Source of the DNA: Bacteroidaceae bacterium
GTDB taxonomy: Bacteria; Bacteroidota; Bacteroidia; Bacteroidales; Bacteroidaceae
DNA: 64,000 nucleotides
Assembly (NCBI GenBank): GCA_017536765.1
Contig: JAFXGV010000038.1
Coordinates: 1-64,000 of the forward strand
Reading direction: 5' to 3'
Shown: one piece after another, positions 15,876 to 23,676 of the stretch
How positions within the stretch are numbered: the stretch's first letter is position 1
Layout of the letters: each line of letters begins with the position of its first letter
Notes under the pieces: model-generated
What the model saw: only the letters and a program-made list of their open reading frames with translations
What the model was told of the DNA's origin: nothing
The model's database searches: none
Translations under genes and position numbers: made by a program

Positions 15876-16712
15876 ATGATATTGATAGCAGACTGCGGCT
15901 CTACTAAAACCGATTGGGTACTGTTCGATGGGGATAGCATAATCACCCGAGTGAAGACACAAGGGTTCAACCCCACCCTGCAGAGTGCCGACGACATTTA
16001 CAACACACTTTCAAAGGAACTTGAAGGCAACATAGACACCACAGCACCCAAAACCATCTATTTCTATGGCGCGGGCTGTGCCTATGAGAATGCCATCAAG
16101 CGGATGCAAACCGCCCTTGAAAGTATATTCACCACACGCAACATACACATACACAGCGACCTGCTTGCGGCAGCCCGGGCACTTTGCGGGCACGACGAAG
16201 GCATAGCCTGCATTTTGGGCACCGGTTCAAACTCCTGCCTCTACGACGGAAAGAACATTACCGACAACACCCCGTCGCTCGGTTACATATTGGGCGACGA
16301 AGGCAGCGGTGCACACTTAGGCCGCCAATTGGTGAGCGACTGCATAAAGAAACAACTGTCGGCCAAACTTCGCGAAAAGTTCCTGAAACAGTACAACCTC
16401 ACCGTTGCAAACATATTGGAGCGCGTATATCACGAGCCCCTGCCAAACCGTTTCCTGGCAAGTTTTGCTCCCTTCCTCTACGAGAACCGCAGCAACGCCG
16501 AAATACACAACCTGCTGGTGCACTGCTTCACACAATTCTTCCAGCGCAACACAATGGTATATCGCCGTGCTTGGTTGCCCATACACATAATAGGCAGCAT
16601 CGGCGTGAATTTTGCACAGGAGATAAAGGAAACAGCCGAAAGCTTGGGATTGTCCATAGGCAACATTGTGGAGAGCCCCATAAACGGACTTATAGAGTAT
16701 CATAAAAACTAA
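15876..16712 (+). CDS. BadF/BadG-family ATPase, probable N-acetylglucosamine or N-acetylmuramic acid kinase
   Basis: 278 residues of the ASKHA fold. The phosphate-1 loop is DCGSTKTDW near residue 6, the adenosine/phosphate-2 region GTGSNSCLYDG near 116, and GDEGSGAHLGRQL near 140 carries the sugar/nucleotide site of the GlcNAc-kinase subgroup. Members of this family phosphorylate GlcNAc or MurNAc at C6; Tannerella MurK is one. The gene directly follows an AmpG/MurT-like permease, which fits uptake and phosphorylation of a cell-wall sugar. No MurQ etherase is in the window. A TATCTTCG box lies near 15844. The stop overlaps the next possible ATG. Confidence 0.85.
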   Translation: MILIADCGSTKTDWVLFDGDSIITRVKTQGFNPTLQSADDIYNTLSKELEGNIDTTAPKTIYFYGAGCAYENAIKRMQTALESIFTTRNIHIHSDLLAAARALCGHDEGIACILGTGSNSCLYDGKNITDNTPSLGYILGDEGSGAHLGRQLVSDCIKKQLSAKLREKFLKQYNLTVANILERVYHEPLPNRFLASFAPFLYENRSNAEIHNLLVHCFTQFFQRNTMVYRRAWLPIHIIGSIGVNFAQEIKETAESLGLSIGNIVESPINGLIEYHKN

Positions 16713-16723
16713 TGAGAATAAAA

Positions 16724-17695
16724 ATGAAAAAAGCACTATTCACAATTGCCGCAGCCGCAATGGCAGTGGCAGCAATCTCTTGCAGCAGCAACGAGAGCAC
16801 AGCTACCATCACTAAAGGTAGCCTTAACAAGATGGACAGCCTCTCCTATGTATATGGTATGGCAATAGGCCACCAACTGTTCATAGACAAAGGCATAGTA
16901 AATGAACTCAAGCTCGATGCCGATTGCATCATCTCCACCCTCTCAAGCATTGCATTGGGCGAGGAGGTTGTCGTAGGCACCGACACCATTAAAGAGGAGA
17001 ATATGCAGGCCATCTATATGAAGGTATTCGGCCGTGAGCGCCAGCAGCAGATACAAGCTGCCAAGACCGACTCCACAGGCAATACTCCCCTCTACACCGA
17101 CGAACACACCCGCCTGCTTACATCGGCATTCGTTGGTGCTGATGCCGGTTTGGGCATTGCAAGAAACAACATCCCCTTGCAGATGGTGTGGATTGAAAAG
17201 GGTATCAACGAGGTGCGCGAGGGCAAAGCGCCTATGAGCAACATAGAGGCCGACAGATATATGAGAGAATATTTCACCGTAAAAATACCCGCACAGAACA
17301 AAAAGGCATCTGAAGAGTGGCTTGCAAAGATAGAGAAAAAGAGCGGTGTTAAAAAGACCGAAAGCGGCCTTCTCTACAAGATAGAGAAAGAGGGTGATAT
17401 GAGCGCAAAACCCACATCTATCGAGGATGTAGTAAAGGTACACTACGAGGGAACTACCCGCACAGGTAAGGTATTCGACAGCAGCTACAAGCGCAACGCT
17501 CCCATCGATTTCCCCCTCAACAGAGTAATCAAAGGCTGGGGCGAGGGATTGCAGCTCGTAGGTAAAGGCGGCAAAATCACATTGTGGATACCCTCAGAGC
17601 TTGCATACGGAGAGAGAGGCGCAGGTGCCGACATAGGCCCCAACGAGGCCCTCTGCTTTGTAGTTGAGCTTCTCGATGTGAACCCCGGCAAATAA
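16724..17695 (+). CDS. FKBP-type peptidyl-prolyl isomerase lipoprotein
   Basis: 323 residues from the ATG at 16724 (MKKALFTIAAAAMAV); the ATG at 16712 would add MRIK before the signal peptide and is less likely. The lipobox AISC gives a lipidated Cys at about 20. Residues 30-210 are an FKBP N-terminal, helix-rich dimerisation region, as in Mip/FkpA. Residues 220-323 are the isomerase domain, with VKVHYEGTTRTGKVFDSS, GWGEGLQLVGKGGK and IPSELAYGERGAGADIGPNE. It speeds prolyl cis-trans turnover of envelope proteins. It sits 11 nt after the kinase gene, probably cotranscribed. Confidence 0.93.
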   Translation: MKKALFTIAAAAMAVAAISCSSNESTATITKGSLNKMDSLSYVYGMAIGHQLFIDKGIVNELKLDADCIISTLSSIALGEEVVVGTDTIKEENMQAIYMKVFGRERQQQIQAAKTDSTGNTPLYTDEHTRLLTSAFVGADAGLGIARNNIPLQMVWIEKGINEVREGKAPMSNIEADRYMREYFTVKIPAQNKKASEEWLAKIEKKSGVKKTESGLLYKIEKEGDMSAKPTSIEDVVKVHYEGTTRTGKVFDSSYKRNAPIDFPLNRVIKGWGEGLQLVGKGGKITLWIPSELAYGERGAGADIGPNEALCFVVELLDVNPGK

Positions 17696-17709
17696 CTGCC
17701 GCACGCACA

Positions 17710-17750
17710 TAAACACAAAAAACCACCCGATCGGGTGGTTTTTTGTGTAT
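17710..17750 (+). terminator. Intrinsic terminator after the FKBP gene
   Basis: CACAAAAAACCACCCGA and TCGGGTGGTTTTTTGTG are complementary with no spacer (palindrome of 34 bases), with a strong T-run in the 3' arm. It can act in both directions, also serving sstT on the other strand. Confidence 0.9.
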
Positions 17751-17770
17751 AGGATTTTTATTTATACCAA

Positions 17771-19015
17771 TTATTTCTTGTCGCTGCTTGCCAAGCGGTT
17801 ATGCATATCGGTGGCAATGGTGAACATAGCATCGCCACTGGAATTGAGAGCAGTTTCCACCGAATCCTGCACCACCCCGATGATAAAGCCCACAGCCACC
17901 ACCTGCATTGCCACATCGTTGCTTATGCCAAAGAGCGAACAAGCCATAGGGATGAGCAACAACGAACCGCCGGCCACACCCGAAGCGCCACAGGCAGCCA
18001 AGGTGGCCACAATACTTAGCAACAAGGCACTGCCCAAGGAGACCTCTACCCCCATAGTGCTGCAAGTGGCCAAGGTCATAACAGTGATTGTTACAGCCGC
18101 ACCGTTCATATTTATGGTACTGCCAAGTGGAATGCTCACCGAATAGAAATCCTCGTCAACCCCCATACGTTTGCACAGCGCCATATTCACAGGTATATTG
18201 GCTGCCGACGAACGAGTGAAGAATGCACTCACGGCACTCTCCTTAAGACACTGCCACAGCAAAGGATAGGGGTTACGCCTTATAAGCATCCACACAATGG
18301 CAGGGTTGAGAACAACCGACACCACACACATACTGCCCACAAGCAGCAACAGCAGCTTGCCGTATGTGGTAAATATCTCCAAACCGCTTGCCGACACCGA
18401 ACTATACACCAAACCCAATATGCCGAACGGTGCGCACTGAATAACCCAACGCACAACCTGCGAAACAGCCTCGGCACAGTCGTGAATAATATTTATGGTG
18501 GCAGCGGTAGCAAGTTTTTTCAGCGCCAGGCCAAACACTATCGCCCAGAACAGGATGCTCAAATAGTTGGCCTTCATAACCGCCGTCACAGGGTTGCTCA
18601 TTATATCGGTTACAATATTGTGGAACACATCGCTCAATGCACCCGGGGCCGCGCTACCCACACTCTCCACATTGGTAAGCACAATGTTTACAGGGAAAAG
18701 TTCACTCACCAGCACCGCAAGAACAGCCGCCATAAGCGTGGTAAGAATATAAAGCGAAATAACCATTCTGAACCTGCTGCCCAACCCCTCACGCGCCTTT
18801 GATACCGAGGATGTAACCTGCACAAACACTAAAATGGGAGCTACGGCCTTGAGCGCACCCACAAACAGGTCGCCAAGAATAGCTATGCCATTTTGCTCGG
18901 GGAGCAGCAATGCCAAAATGGCACCTACAACTATGCCCATTGATATGCGCAGCATAAGATTGGTTCTCTGCCACGCTCTCACAGCTATTCTAAAGGGAGT
19001 AAACAGTTTTGCCAC
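17771..19015 (-). CDS. sstT: Serine/threonine:sodium symporter
   Basis: 414 residues, the normal length of SstT in the dicarboxylate/amino acid:cation symporter family. Imports serine and threonine with sodium across the inner membrane. Eight membrane segments and two re-entrant loops are expected. The signature serine-rich hairpin is TRSSAANIPVNMALCKRMG near 270, and the substrate/sodium site is SIPLGSTINMNGAAVTITVM near 300. No operon partner is on its strand except the unlinked YigZ-type gene 37 bases upstream. Its place beside the serine-synthesis operon makes functional sense, although the proximity may be chance. Confidence 0.94.
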   Translation of the reverse strand: MAKLFTPFRIAVRAWQRTNLMLRISMGIVVGAILALLLPEQNGIAILGDLFVGALKAVAPILVFVQVTSSVSKAREGLGSRFRMVISLYILTTLMAAVLAVLVSELFPVNIVLTNVESVGSAAPGALSDVFHNIVTDIMSNPVTAVMKANYLSILFWAIVFGLALKKLATAATINIIHDCAEAVSQVVRWVIQCAPFGILGLVYSSVSASGLEIFTTYGKLLLLLVGSMCVVSVVLNPAIVWMLIRRNPYPLLWQCLKESAVSAFFTRSSAANIPVNMALCKRMGVDEDFYSVSIPLGSTINMNGAAVTITVMTLATCSTMGVEVSLGSALLLSIVATLAACGASGVAGGSLLLIPMACSLFGISNDVAMQVVAVGFIIGVVQDSVETALNSSGDAMFTIATDMHNRLASSDKK

Positions 19016-19051
19016 AATGTGATAATTTATTAAAACCTATTTATGCACCCG

Positions 19052-19681
19052 TCATTCGGGCTGCTCCATCTTCAAATCGCCTTTGCTGGCTATGGATAGT
19101 TTCTCGTAGCGCTCCACAAGGCGCGGCATACGCGACAGGCGCATCGACAAGCGCACCACGCACTCGTTATCGAACACCTGCTCCACCACCTTGGGGCCCT
19201 CCTCCTTTACTATGCGCAACACATCATTTAGCAGAGGATAGGAGAAGCGCAGGGTAATTTCCGAATTTATTGTTTTCTCTATGTGGGGAACAGCCTCCAA
19301 TGCCTCGGCTGCAGCCAGGCGATAGGCCACTATGAGGCCGCTTGTACCTAACTTCACGCCACCGAAATAACGCACCACGATTACAAGCACGTTGGTAAGT
19401 TCCTTGCTATGTATCTGCCCAAGAATAGGCTTGCCCGCTGTGCCCGACGGCTCACCGTTATCGTTGGAACGTTCCTGCTCGCCACGCTCGCCCAAGCGAT
19501 AGGCGTAGCACACGTGGCGGGCATCGTAGTACTTCTTCTGGTAGGCATCTACCTGCTCCTTCACCTGCTCAATGGTGGTCACAGGAATAGCAAAGGCGAG
19601 GAATTTACTCCTTTTTTCGGTGTAAATTCCCTCGCCTTGCTCCTCTATTGTCTTGTATGTATCGTCGGTTATCTGCATCAA
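19052..19681 (-). CDS. IMPACT/YigZ-family protein
   Basis: 209 residues. The N-terminal UPF0029 domain (about 1-125) carries the family signature: KKYYDARHVCYAYRLG, NDNGEPSGTAGKPIL, and VVRYFGGVKLGTSGL. The C-terminal part (about 140-209) is the DUF1949 ferredoxin-like domain. Yeast and animal IMPACT regulate Gcn1/Gcn2; the bacterial role is unclear. It follows the DUF1015 gene with a 1-base gap, so it is translationally linked to the serA operon. Confidence 0.92.
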   Translation of the reverse strand: MMQITDDTYKTIEEQGEGIYTEKRSKFLAFAIPVTTIEQVKEQVDAYQKKYYDARHVCYAYRLGERGEQERSNDNGEPSGTAGKPILGQIHSKELTNVLVIVVRYFGGVKLGTSGLIVAYRLAAAEALEAVPHIEKTINSEITLRFSYPLLNDVLRIVKEEGPKVVEQVFDNECVVRLSMRLSRMPRLVERYEKLSIASKGDLKMEQPE

Positions 19682-19682
19682 A

Positions 19683-20930
19683 CTATGACAATTCGTGAAT
19701 TACTAACCCCGAACGTAATTTAGGCTCGAACCAGGTTGTTTTGGGCGGCATTATATTGCCGGTGTCGGCAATGTCGGTGAGCTGTTTCATAGAAACAGGA
19801 TAGAGGGCAAGCGCCATCTTCATTTCGCCGCTATCTACACGGCGTTTAAGCTCGCCCAAGCCGCGTATGCCACCTACAAAATCTATTCTCTTGTCGGTGC
19901 GCAGGTCGGTAATGCCCAAGATATCCCTCAATATGAGGTTCGATGATATTGTAACATCGAGCACGCCTATGGGATCGCCATCGTCATACACTCCCTCTTT
20001 GGCGGTGAGTTTATACCAGCAACCATCGAGATAGAGCGAGAATGTGTGCAATGCAGCGGGCTTGAATATCTCCTCGCCCATCTTCTCAACCACAAAGTTC
20101 AGCTCCAATGCTTTTAAGAAATCGGCCGACGAAAGGCCGTTGAGATCCTTGACCACACGGTTGTAGTCAATGATGGTTAGCTGCCCTGCGGGGAAGCACA
20201 CAGCCATAAAATAGTTGTACTCCTCGTCGCCGCGATGTGCAGGGTTATTGTCTGCCTTCTCCTTGCCCACAAGCGCCGCTGCGGCCGAGCGGTGATGCCC
20301 GTCGGCAATGTAGAGCGCCGGCATAGAGGCGAATTCCTTTGTTATGGCAGCAATGTCGGCATCGTCGTTCACCACCCATAGTTGGTGGCGGAACCCATCG
20401 AGCTGTGCAGTGAAATCATATTCCGGTTCACAGGCTGTGTAACGCGCCACAATAGCATCGAGCACGCTATTATCGGGATAGGCAAAAAATACCGGTTCTA
20501 TATTGGCATTGTTCACACGCACGTGGCGCATACGATCCTCCTCCTTATCCTTGCGGGTGAGTTCGTGCTTTTTAATGACACCGTTGAGATAGTCGTTCAC
20601 ATATGCACACACCACCAAACCATACTGTGTGTGGCCGTTCATAGTCTGCGCATATATGTAATACTGCTCCTTGCCATCCTGCACAAGCCACCCCTGCTGC
20701 TTGAATTTCGCAAAATTCTCCGCAGCCTTGGCATACACCTCGGGGGCGTGCTCGTCGGTGCCCACGGGGAAATCAATCTCGGGGCGTATTATGTGATACA
20801 GCGACTTTTCATTGTCGCCGGCCTCGGCACGGGCCTCATCGGAATTGAGTACATCATATGGGCGGCTCTGCACCTGCTCCACAAACTCGCGTGGCGGGCG
20901 CACACCTTTGAATGGTTTTACTACTGCCAT
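19683..20930 (-). CDS. DUF1015 family protein
   Basis: 415 residues, full length for the family. Begins AVVKPFKGVRPPREFVEQVQS, the conserved DUF1015 start. The most conserved motif, YIADGHHRSAAAAL, lies near 200 and looks like a nucleotide- or metal-binding loop; the C-terminal part has DKRIDFVGGIRGLGEL. It was renamed a kinase-like family in some databases, but no reaction is proven to my knowledge. The order serC-serA-DUF1015 is common in Bacteroidales, implying a link to serine metabolism. Here the operon is interrupted before this gene by a 450-base repeat region. Confidence 0.92.
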   Translation of the reverse strand: MAVVKPFKGVRPPREFVEQVQSRPYDVLNSDEARAEAGDNEKSLYHIIRPEIDFPVGTDEHAPEVYAKAAENFAKFKQQGWLVQDGKEQYYIYAQTMNGHTQYGLVVCAYVNDYLNGVIKKHELTRKDKEEDRMRHVRVNNANIEPVFFAYPDNSVLDAIVARYTACEPEYDFTAQLDGFRHQLWVVNDDADIAAITKEFASMPALYIADGHHRSAAAALVGKEKADNNPAHRGDEEYNYFMAVCFPAGQLTIIDYNRVVKDLNGLSSADFLKALELNFVVEKMGEEIFKPAALHTFSLYLDGCWYKLTAKEGVYDDGDPIGVLDVTISSNLILRDILGITDLRTDKRIDFVGGIRGLGELKRRVDSGEMKMALALYPVSMKQLTDIADTGNIMPPKTTWFEPKLRSGLVIHELS

Positions 20931-20964
20931 AGTTTATTAGTTGTTATAATAATCTGACAACAAA

Positions 20965-21033
20965 TTGTCATTTCGACGGAGCGAAGCGACGAGAAATCTA
21001 AAAAAGATTCCTCACATTCGTTCGGAATGACAA
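20965..21033. repeat. REP-like hairpin of the GTCATTTCGAC type
   Basis: TTGTCATT at 20965 and AATGACAA at 21026-21033 pair. Inside, GAGAAATCT and AGATTCCTC pair almost fully around AAAA. Elements with GTCATTTCGA plus a GAGAAATCT core recur in many Bacteroidetes genomes between genes. It lies between DUF1015 and the 97-bp array and differs in sequence from the palindromes described at 21107. Confidence 0.8.
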
Positions 21034-21106
21034 AACAACGTTTTGTTATCGGCGACCATTGCGAAAAAGCAATGCGAGCCAATGACATCGAAAATATTAT
21101 CGGCGA

Positions 21107-21172
21107 GCATTGCAGCAATGGTCGTGCGTAGTGCGGCAAAGTCGCACAGCACGGATTGCGAAAAAGCAATGC
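21107..21172. repeat. 66-bp palindromic element (locus 2, copy 1)
   Basis: Outer arms GCATTGC and GCAATGC. Between them: AGCAATGGTCGTGC, an inner GTGCG/CGCAC hairpin, GCACGGATTGCGAA. Further copies are at 21204-21269 and 21301-21366. It has the same layout as 11128-11198. Confidence 0.8.
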
Positions 21173-21203
21173 AAGCCAATGACATCGAAAATATTATCGG
21201 CGA

Positions 21204-21269
21204 GCATTGCAGCAATGGTCGTGCGTAGTGCGGCAAAGTCGCACAGCACGGATTGCGAAAAAGCAATGC
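21204..21269. repeat. 66-bp palindromic element (locus 2, copy 2)
   Basis: Identical to the copy at 21107-21172. Confidence 0.8.
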
Positions 21270-21300
21270 GAGCTAATGACATCGAAAATATTATCGGCGA

Positions 21301-21366
21301 GCATTGCAGCAATGGTCGTGCGTAGTGCGGCAAAGTCGCACAGCACGGATTGCGAAAAAGCAATGC
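21301..21366. repeat. 66-bp palindromic element (locus 2, copy 3)
   Basis: Identical to the copy at 21107-21172; it ends 17 bases before the serA stop codon. Confidence 0.8.
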
Positions 21367-21382
21367 AAGCCAATGACGCATT

Positions 21383-22303
21383 TTATTTATTTACGCGGAA
21401 ACGCTCGCAACCCTCCTCAAAGAAGGCTACAATCTGCTTGGCAGCCGCTATGCCGGCATTGATGTTTGCCTCGGCAGTCTGCGCACCCATCTTCTTGGGA
21501 GTGGCAAAGAAACGGCCCTCAAATTTAGAGAACTCCTCCAATGCCGCGGGAGCGATGTCGGTAACATACTTAATATCGGTGCGCTCTGCCATAAGCTCTA
21601 TGAGCTCGGGCTCGTTGATAACCTCCTTGCGGGCGGTGTTCACAAGCAACGCCTTTTTGGGCATAGAACCTACAAGCGCCTTGCCAATGGAGTTCTTTGT
21701 TTCGGGAGTGGCAGGAACGTGCAGCGATACCACATCGCACATTTTGTAAAGTTCCTCGGCCGAGTCCACACGCTTCACGCCATCGGCATCCACAATCTCC
21801 TGTGGTGTGAATATGTCGTAGATATAAATATCCATACCAAAGCCCTTGGCTATGCGGCCCACGTTGCGCCCCACATTACCATAGGCGTGAATACCCAGTT
21901 TTTTACCCTTCAGCTCCATACCCGATGTACCATTGTACATATTGCGGTAGGCATAAACCATCATACCAAAGGCAAGCTCGGCAACAGCGTTGGAGTTCTG
22001 GCCCGGGGTGTTCATCACACATATACCGCGCTCTGTGGCAGCAGCCAGGTCCACGTTATCGAAGCCGGCACCCGCGCGCACAACTATCTTGCACTGCTTG
22101 GCGGCATCCATAACCTCGGCATCAATCACGTCGCTGCGTATTATTATGGCATCAACATCGGCAACTGCAGCAAGAAGCGCTGCCTTGTCGGCATATTTCT
22201 CCAAAAGAACAACCTCGTATCCTGCCTTTTCGGCAACCTCTTTTATTCCATTCACAGCCACCGCAGCAAAAGGTTTCTCGGTGGCAACCAATATCTTTTT
22301 CAT
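21383..22303 (-). CDS. serA: D-3-phosphoglycerate dehydrogenase (short form)
   Basis: 306 residues. Oxidises 3-phosphoglycerate to 3-phosphohydroxypyruvate, the first step of serine synthesis. The NAD-binding loop is GIHAYGNVGRNVGRIAKGFG near 140. Catalytic-region motifs are VRAGAGFDNVDL (near 75) and LLVNTARKEVINE (near 225). The usual catalytic histidine of the family (TPHxGAxT) is replaced by lysine in ATPKKMGAQTAEA near 277. It lacks the C-terminal ACT domain, so serine feedback of the E. coli kind is not expected. It follows serC by 15 nt, which fixes the pathway assignment. Confidence 0.92.
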   Translation of the reverse strand: MKKILVATEKPFAAVAVNGIKEVAEKAGYEVVLLEKYADKAALLAAVADVDAIIIRSDVIDAEVMDAAKQCKIVVRAGAGFDNVDLAAATERGICVMNTPGQNSNAVAELAFGMMVYAYRNMYNGTSGMELKGKKLGIHAYGNVGRNVGRIAKGFGMDIYIYDIFTPQEIVDADGVKRVDSAEELYKMCDVVSLHVPATPETKNSIGKALVGSMPKKALLVNTARKEVINEPELIELMAERTDIKYVTDIAPAALEEFSKFEGRFFATPKKMGAQTAEANINAGIAAAKQIVAFFEEGCERFRVNK

Positions 22304-22318
22304 AATGTGAATTCCTAT

Positions 22319-23386
22319 TTATTTTGACTGTTCAAACTCCTTCATACAATCTACCAGGCGCTGCACACCCTCTACAGGCATTGCGTTGTAGCACGATGCG
22401 CGGAAACCGCCAATCGAACGGTGGCCCTTGATGTTGCAGATACCCTTTGAGGTGGCAAACTGCATAAAGTCTGCCTCAAGTTCCTTGTACTCATCGGCCA
22501 TAACAAAGTCGATGTTCATAACCGAACGGTCCTCAACGGCAGCTGTTCCCTTGAACATACGGTTGCGGTCAACCTCGTCATACAGCATTTGCGAACGCAA
22601 TTCGGCACGGCGCTGCATTTCGCACACACCACCCTGCGCCTTTATCCAACGCAAATTCTCCAAAGCCACATAGATGGGGAACACAGGAGGAGTGTTGTAC
22701 ATTGAACCGCCGTCAATATGTGTGCGGTAGTTGAGCATCGAAGGTATCTTGCGGTCCACCTGGCCCAGGGCATCCTCTTTTACAATGGCAAAAGCCACAC
22801 CGGCGGGGGCAAGATTCTTTTGCGCACCGCCGTAGATGCAGTTATACTTGCTCACGTCGATGGGACGAGAGAAGATATCCGACGACATATCGGCAATCAA
22901 GGGTACGGGAGAATCTATGTCGTGACGAATTTCGGTACCATAGATTGTATTGTTTGTGGTAATGTGGAAATAGTCGGCATCGGCAGGGATTACATAATCC
23001 TTGGGAATATAGCTGTATAGCTTATCCTTGGAAGATGCAACCTCAACGGCCTCACCAAGAATCTGCGCCTCCTTCAGCGCCTTCAGCGACCAGGTACCGG
23101 TGTTTAGATATGCAGCCTTTGTCTTGAGGAAGTTATAAGGCACCATACAGAACTGCATACTTGCACCACCGCCGAGGAAAAGGGTTGTATAACCATCGGG
23201 GATATCGAGAATCTCTTTGAAAAGCGCACGCGCTTCGTCAAGCACAGCTACGAAATCCTTTGAACGGTGGCTTATTTCCAATATAGAGAGGCCAATGCCA
23301 TTAAAATCAAGAACAGCCTTTGCAGCAGCATCAAATACCTCCTGAGACATAACAGAGGGCCCTGCATTAAAATTAATCTTTTTCAT
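22319..23386 (-). CDS. serC: Phosphoserine aminotransferase
   Basis: 355 residues, typical of SerC (about 360). A PLP enzyme converting 3-phosphohydroxypyruvate and glutamate to phosphoserine and 2-oxoglutarate. Starts with [18 protein letters not shown], the conserved family opening. The PLP lysine lies in [12 protein letters not shown] near 187. The C-terminal [15 protein letters not shown] binds the substrate phosphate. First gene of serC-serA-DUF1015-yigZ. gdhA elsewhere in the window would supply its glutamate. Confidence 0.96.
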   Translation of the reverse strand: MKKINFNAGPSVMSQEVFDAAAKAVLDFNGIGLSILEISHRSKDFVAVLDEARALFKEILDIPDGYTTLFLGGGASMQFCMVPYNFLKTKAAYLNTGTWSLKALKEAQILGEAVEVASSKDKLYSYIPKDYVIPADADYFHITTNNTIYGTEIRHDIDSPVPLIADMSSDIFSRPIDVSKYNCIYGGAQKNLAPAGVAFAIVKEDALGQVDRKIPSMLNYRTHIDGGSMYNTPPVFPIYVALENLRWIKAQGGVCEMQRRAELRSQMLYDEVDRNRMFKGTAAVEDRSVMNIDFVMADEYKELEADFMQFATSKGICNIKGHRSIGGFRASCYNAMPVEGVQRLVDCMKEFEQSK

Positions 23387-23504
23387 ATCAAAAAAATCGT
23401 TATGTATTATAGTTTATTTTCTACCTTATAAAAATAAAACGAGACTGCTGTGGCAGCAAAGCGCACCGGCAGCCTTTCCTTGTGATATTCAACAAAGAAA
23501 GGTG

Positions 23505-23512
23505 CAAAGATA
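23505..23512 (-). promoter_or_regulatory. -7 promoter box of the serC operon
   Basis: Minus-strand TATCTTTG, a perfect box, followed by CACC. It predicts a leader of about 110 nt before the ATG at 23386, long enough for regulation; I see no clear terminator-antiterminator pair in it. The 290 bases between serC and the helicase gene hold no other feature. Confidence 0.65.
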
Positions 23513-23676
23513 GCTCTTTTTTTAAGAGAGAATAATCACAACAACATTTTTTTGCCTTTTTGCTAAAAAAAGTTATCAACAGGCTGACAAATATTCGTTT
23601 TTAATGCATAAAATTGCACAAAGCAGCACATTTAAGCGTCATTTGTGCAACAAATGGGTTAAAACAAAAAGGCACA

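Larger units (their letters stand above)
21047..21376. repeat. 97-bp tandem array between serA and DUF1015 genes
   Basis: Three near-identical 97-bp units plus partial units at both ends; the landmark CATCGAAAATATT is at 21086, 21183 and 21280. Units differ only at one or two positions (GCGAGCC, GCAAGCC, GCGAGCT). Each unit is a 66-bp palindrome plus 31 bp of spacer. The leftmost unit has lost the palindrome centre. Reading frames run through the units on both strands, but they translate the repeat and have no gene features. The whole 20931-21382 gap otherwise holds only the element at 20965. Confidence 0.95.

Noticed and set aside
21043-21325. Reading frames repeating ENIIGEHCSNGRA on both strands, possible repeat protein
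   Set aside because: They are translations of the 97-bp array, open by chance on both strands, with no start signal, and the period is not a multiple of three (97), so the frame shifts between copies.
21047-21376. CRISPR array
   Set aside because: Units are 97 bp and identical including the spacer parts; there are no unique spacers and no cas genes.
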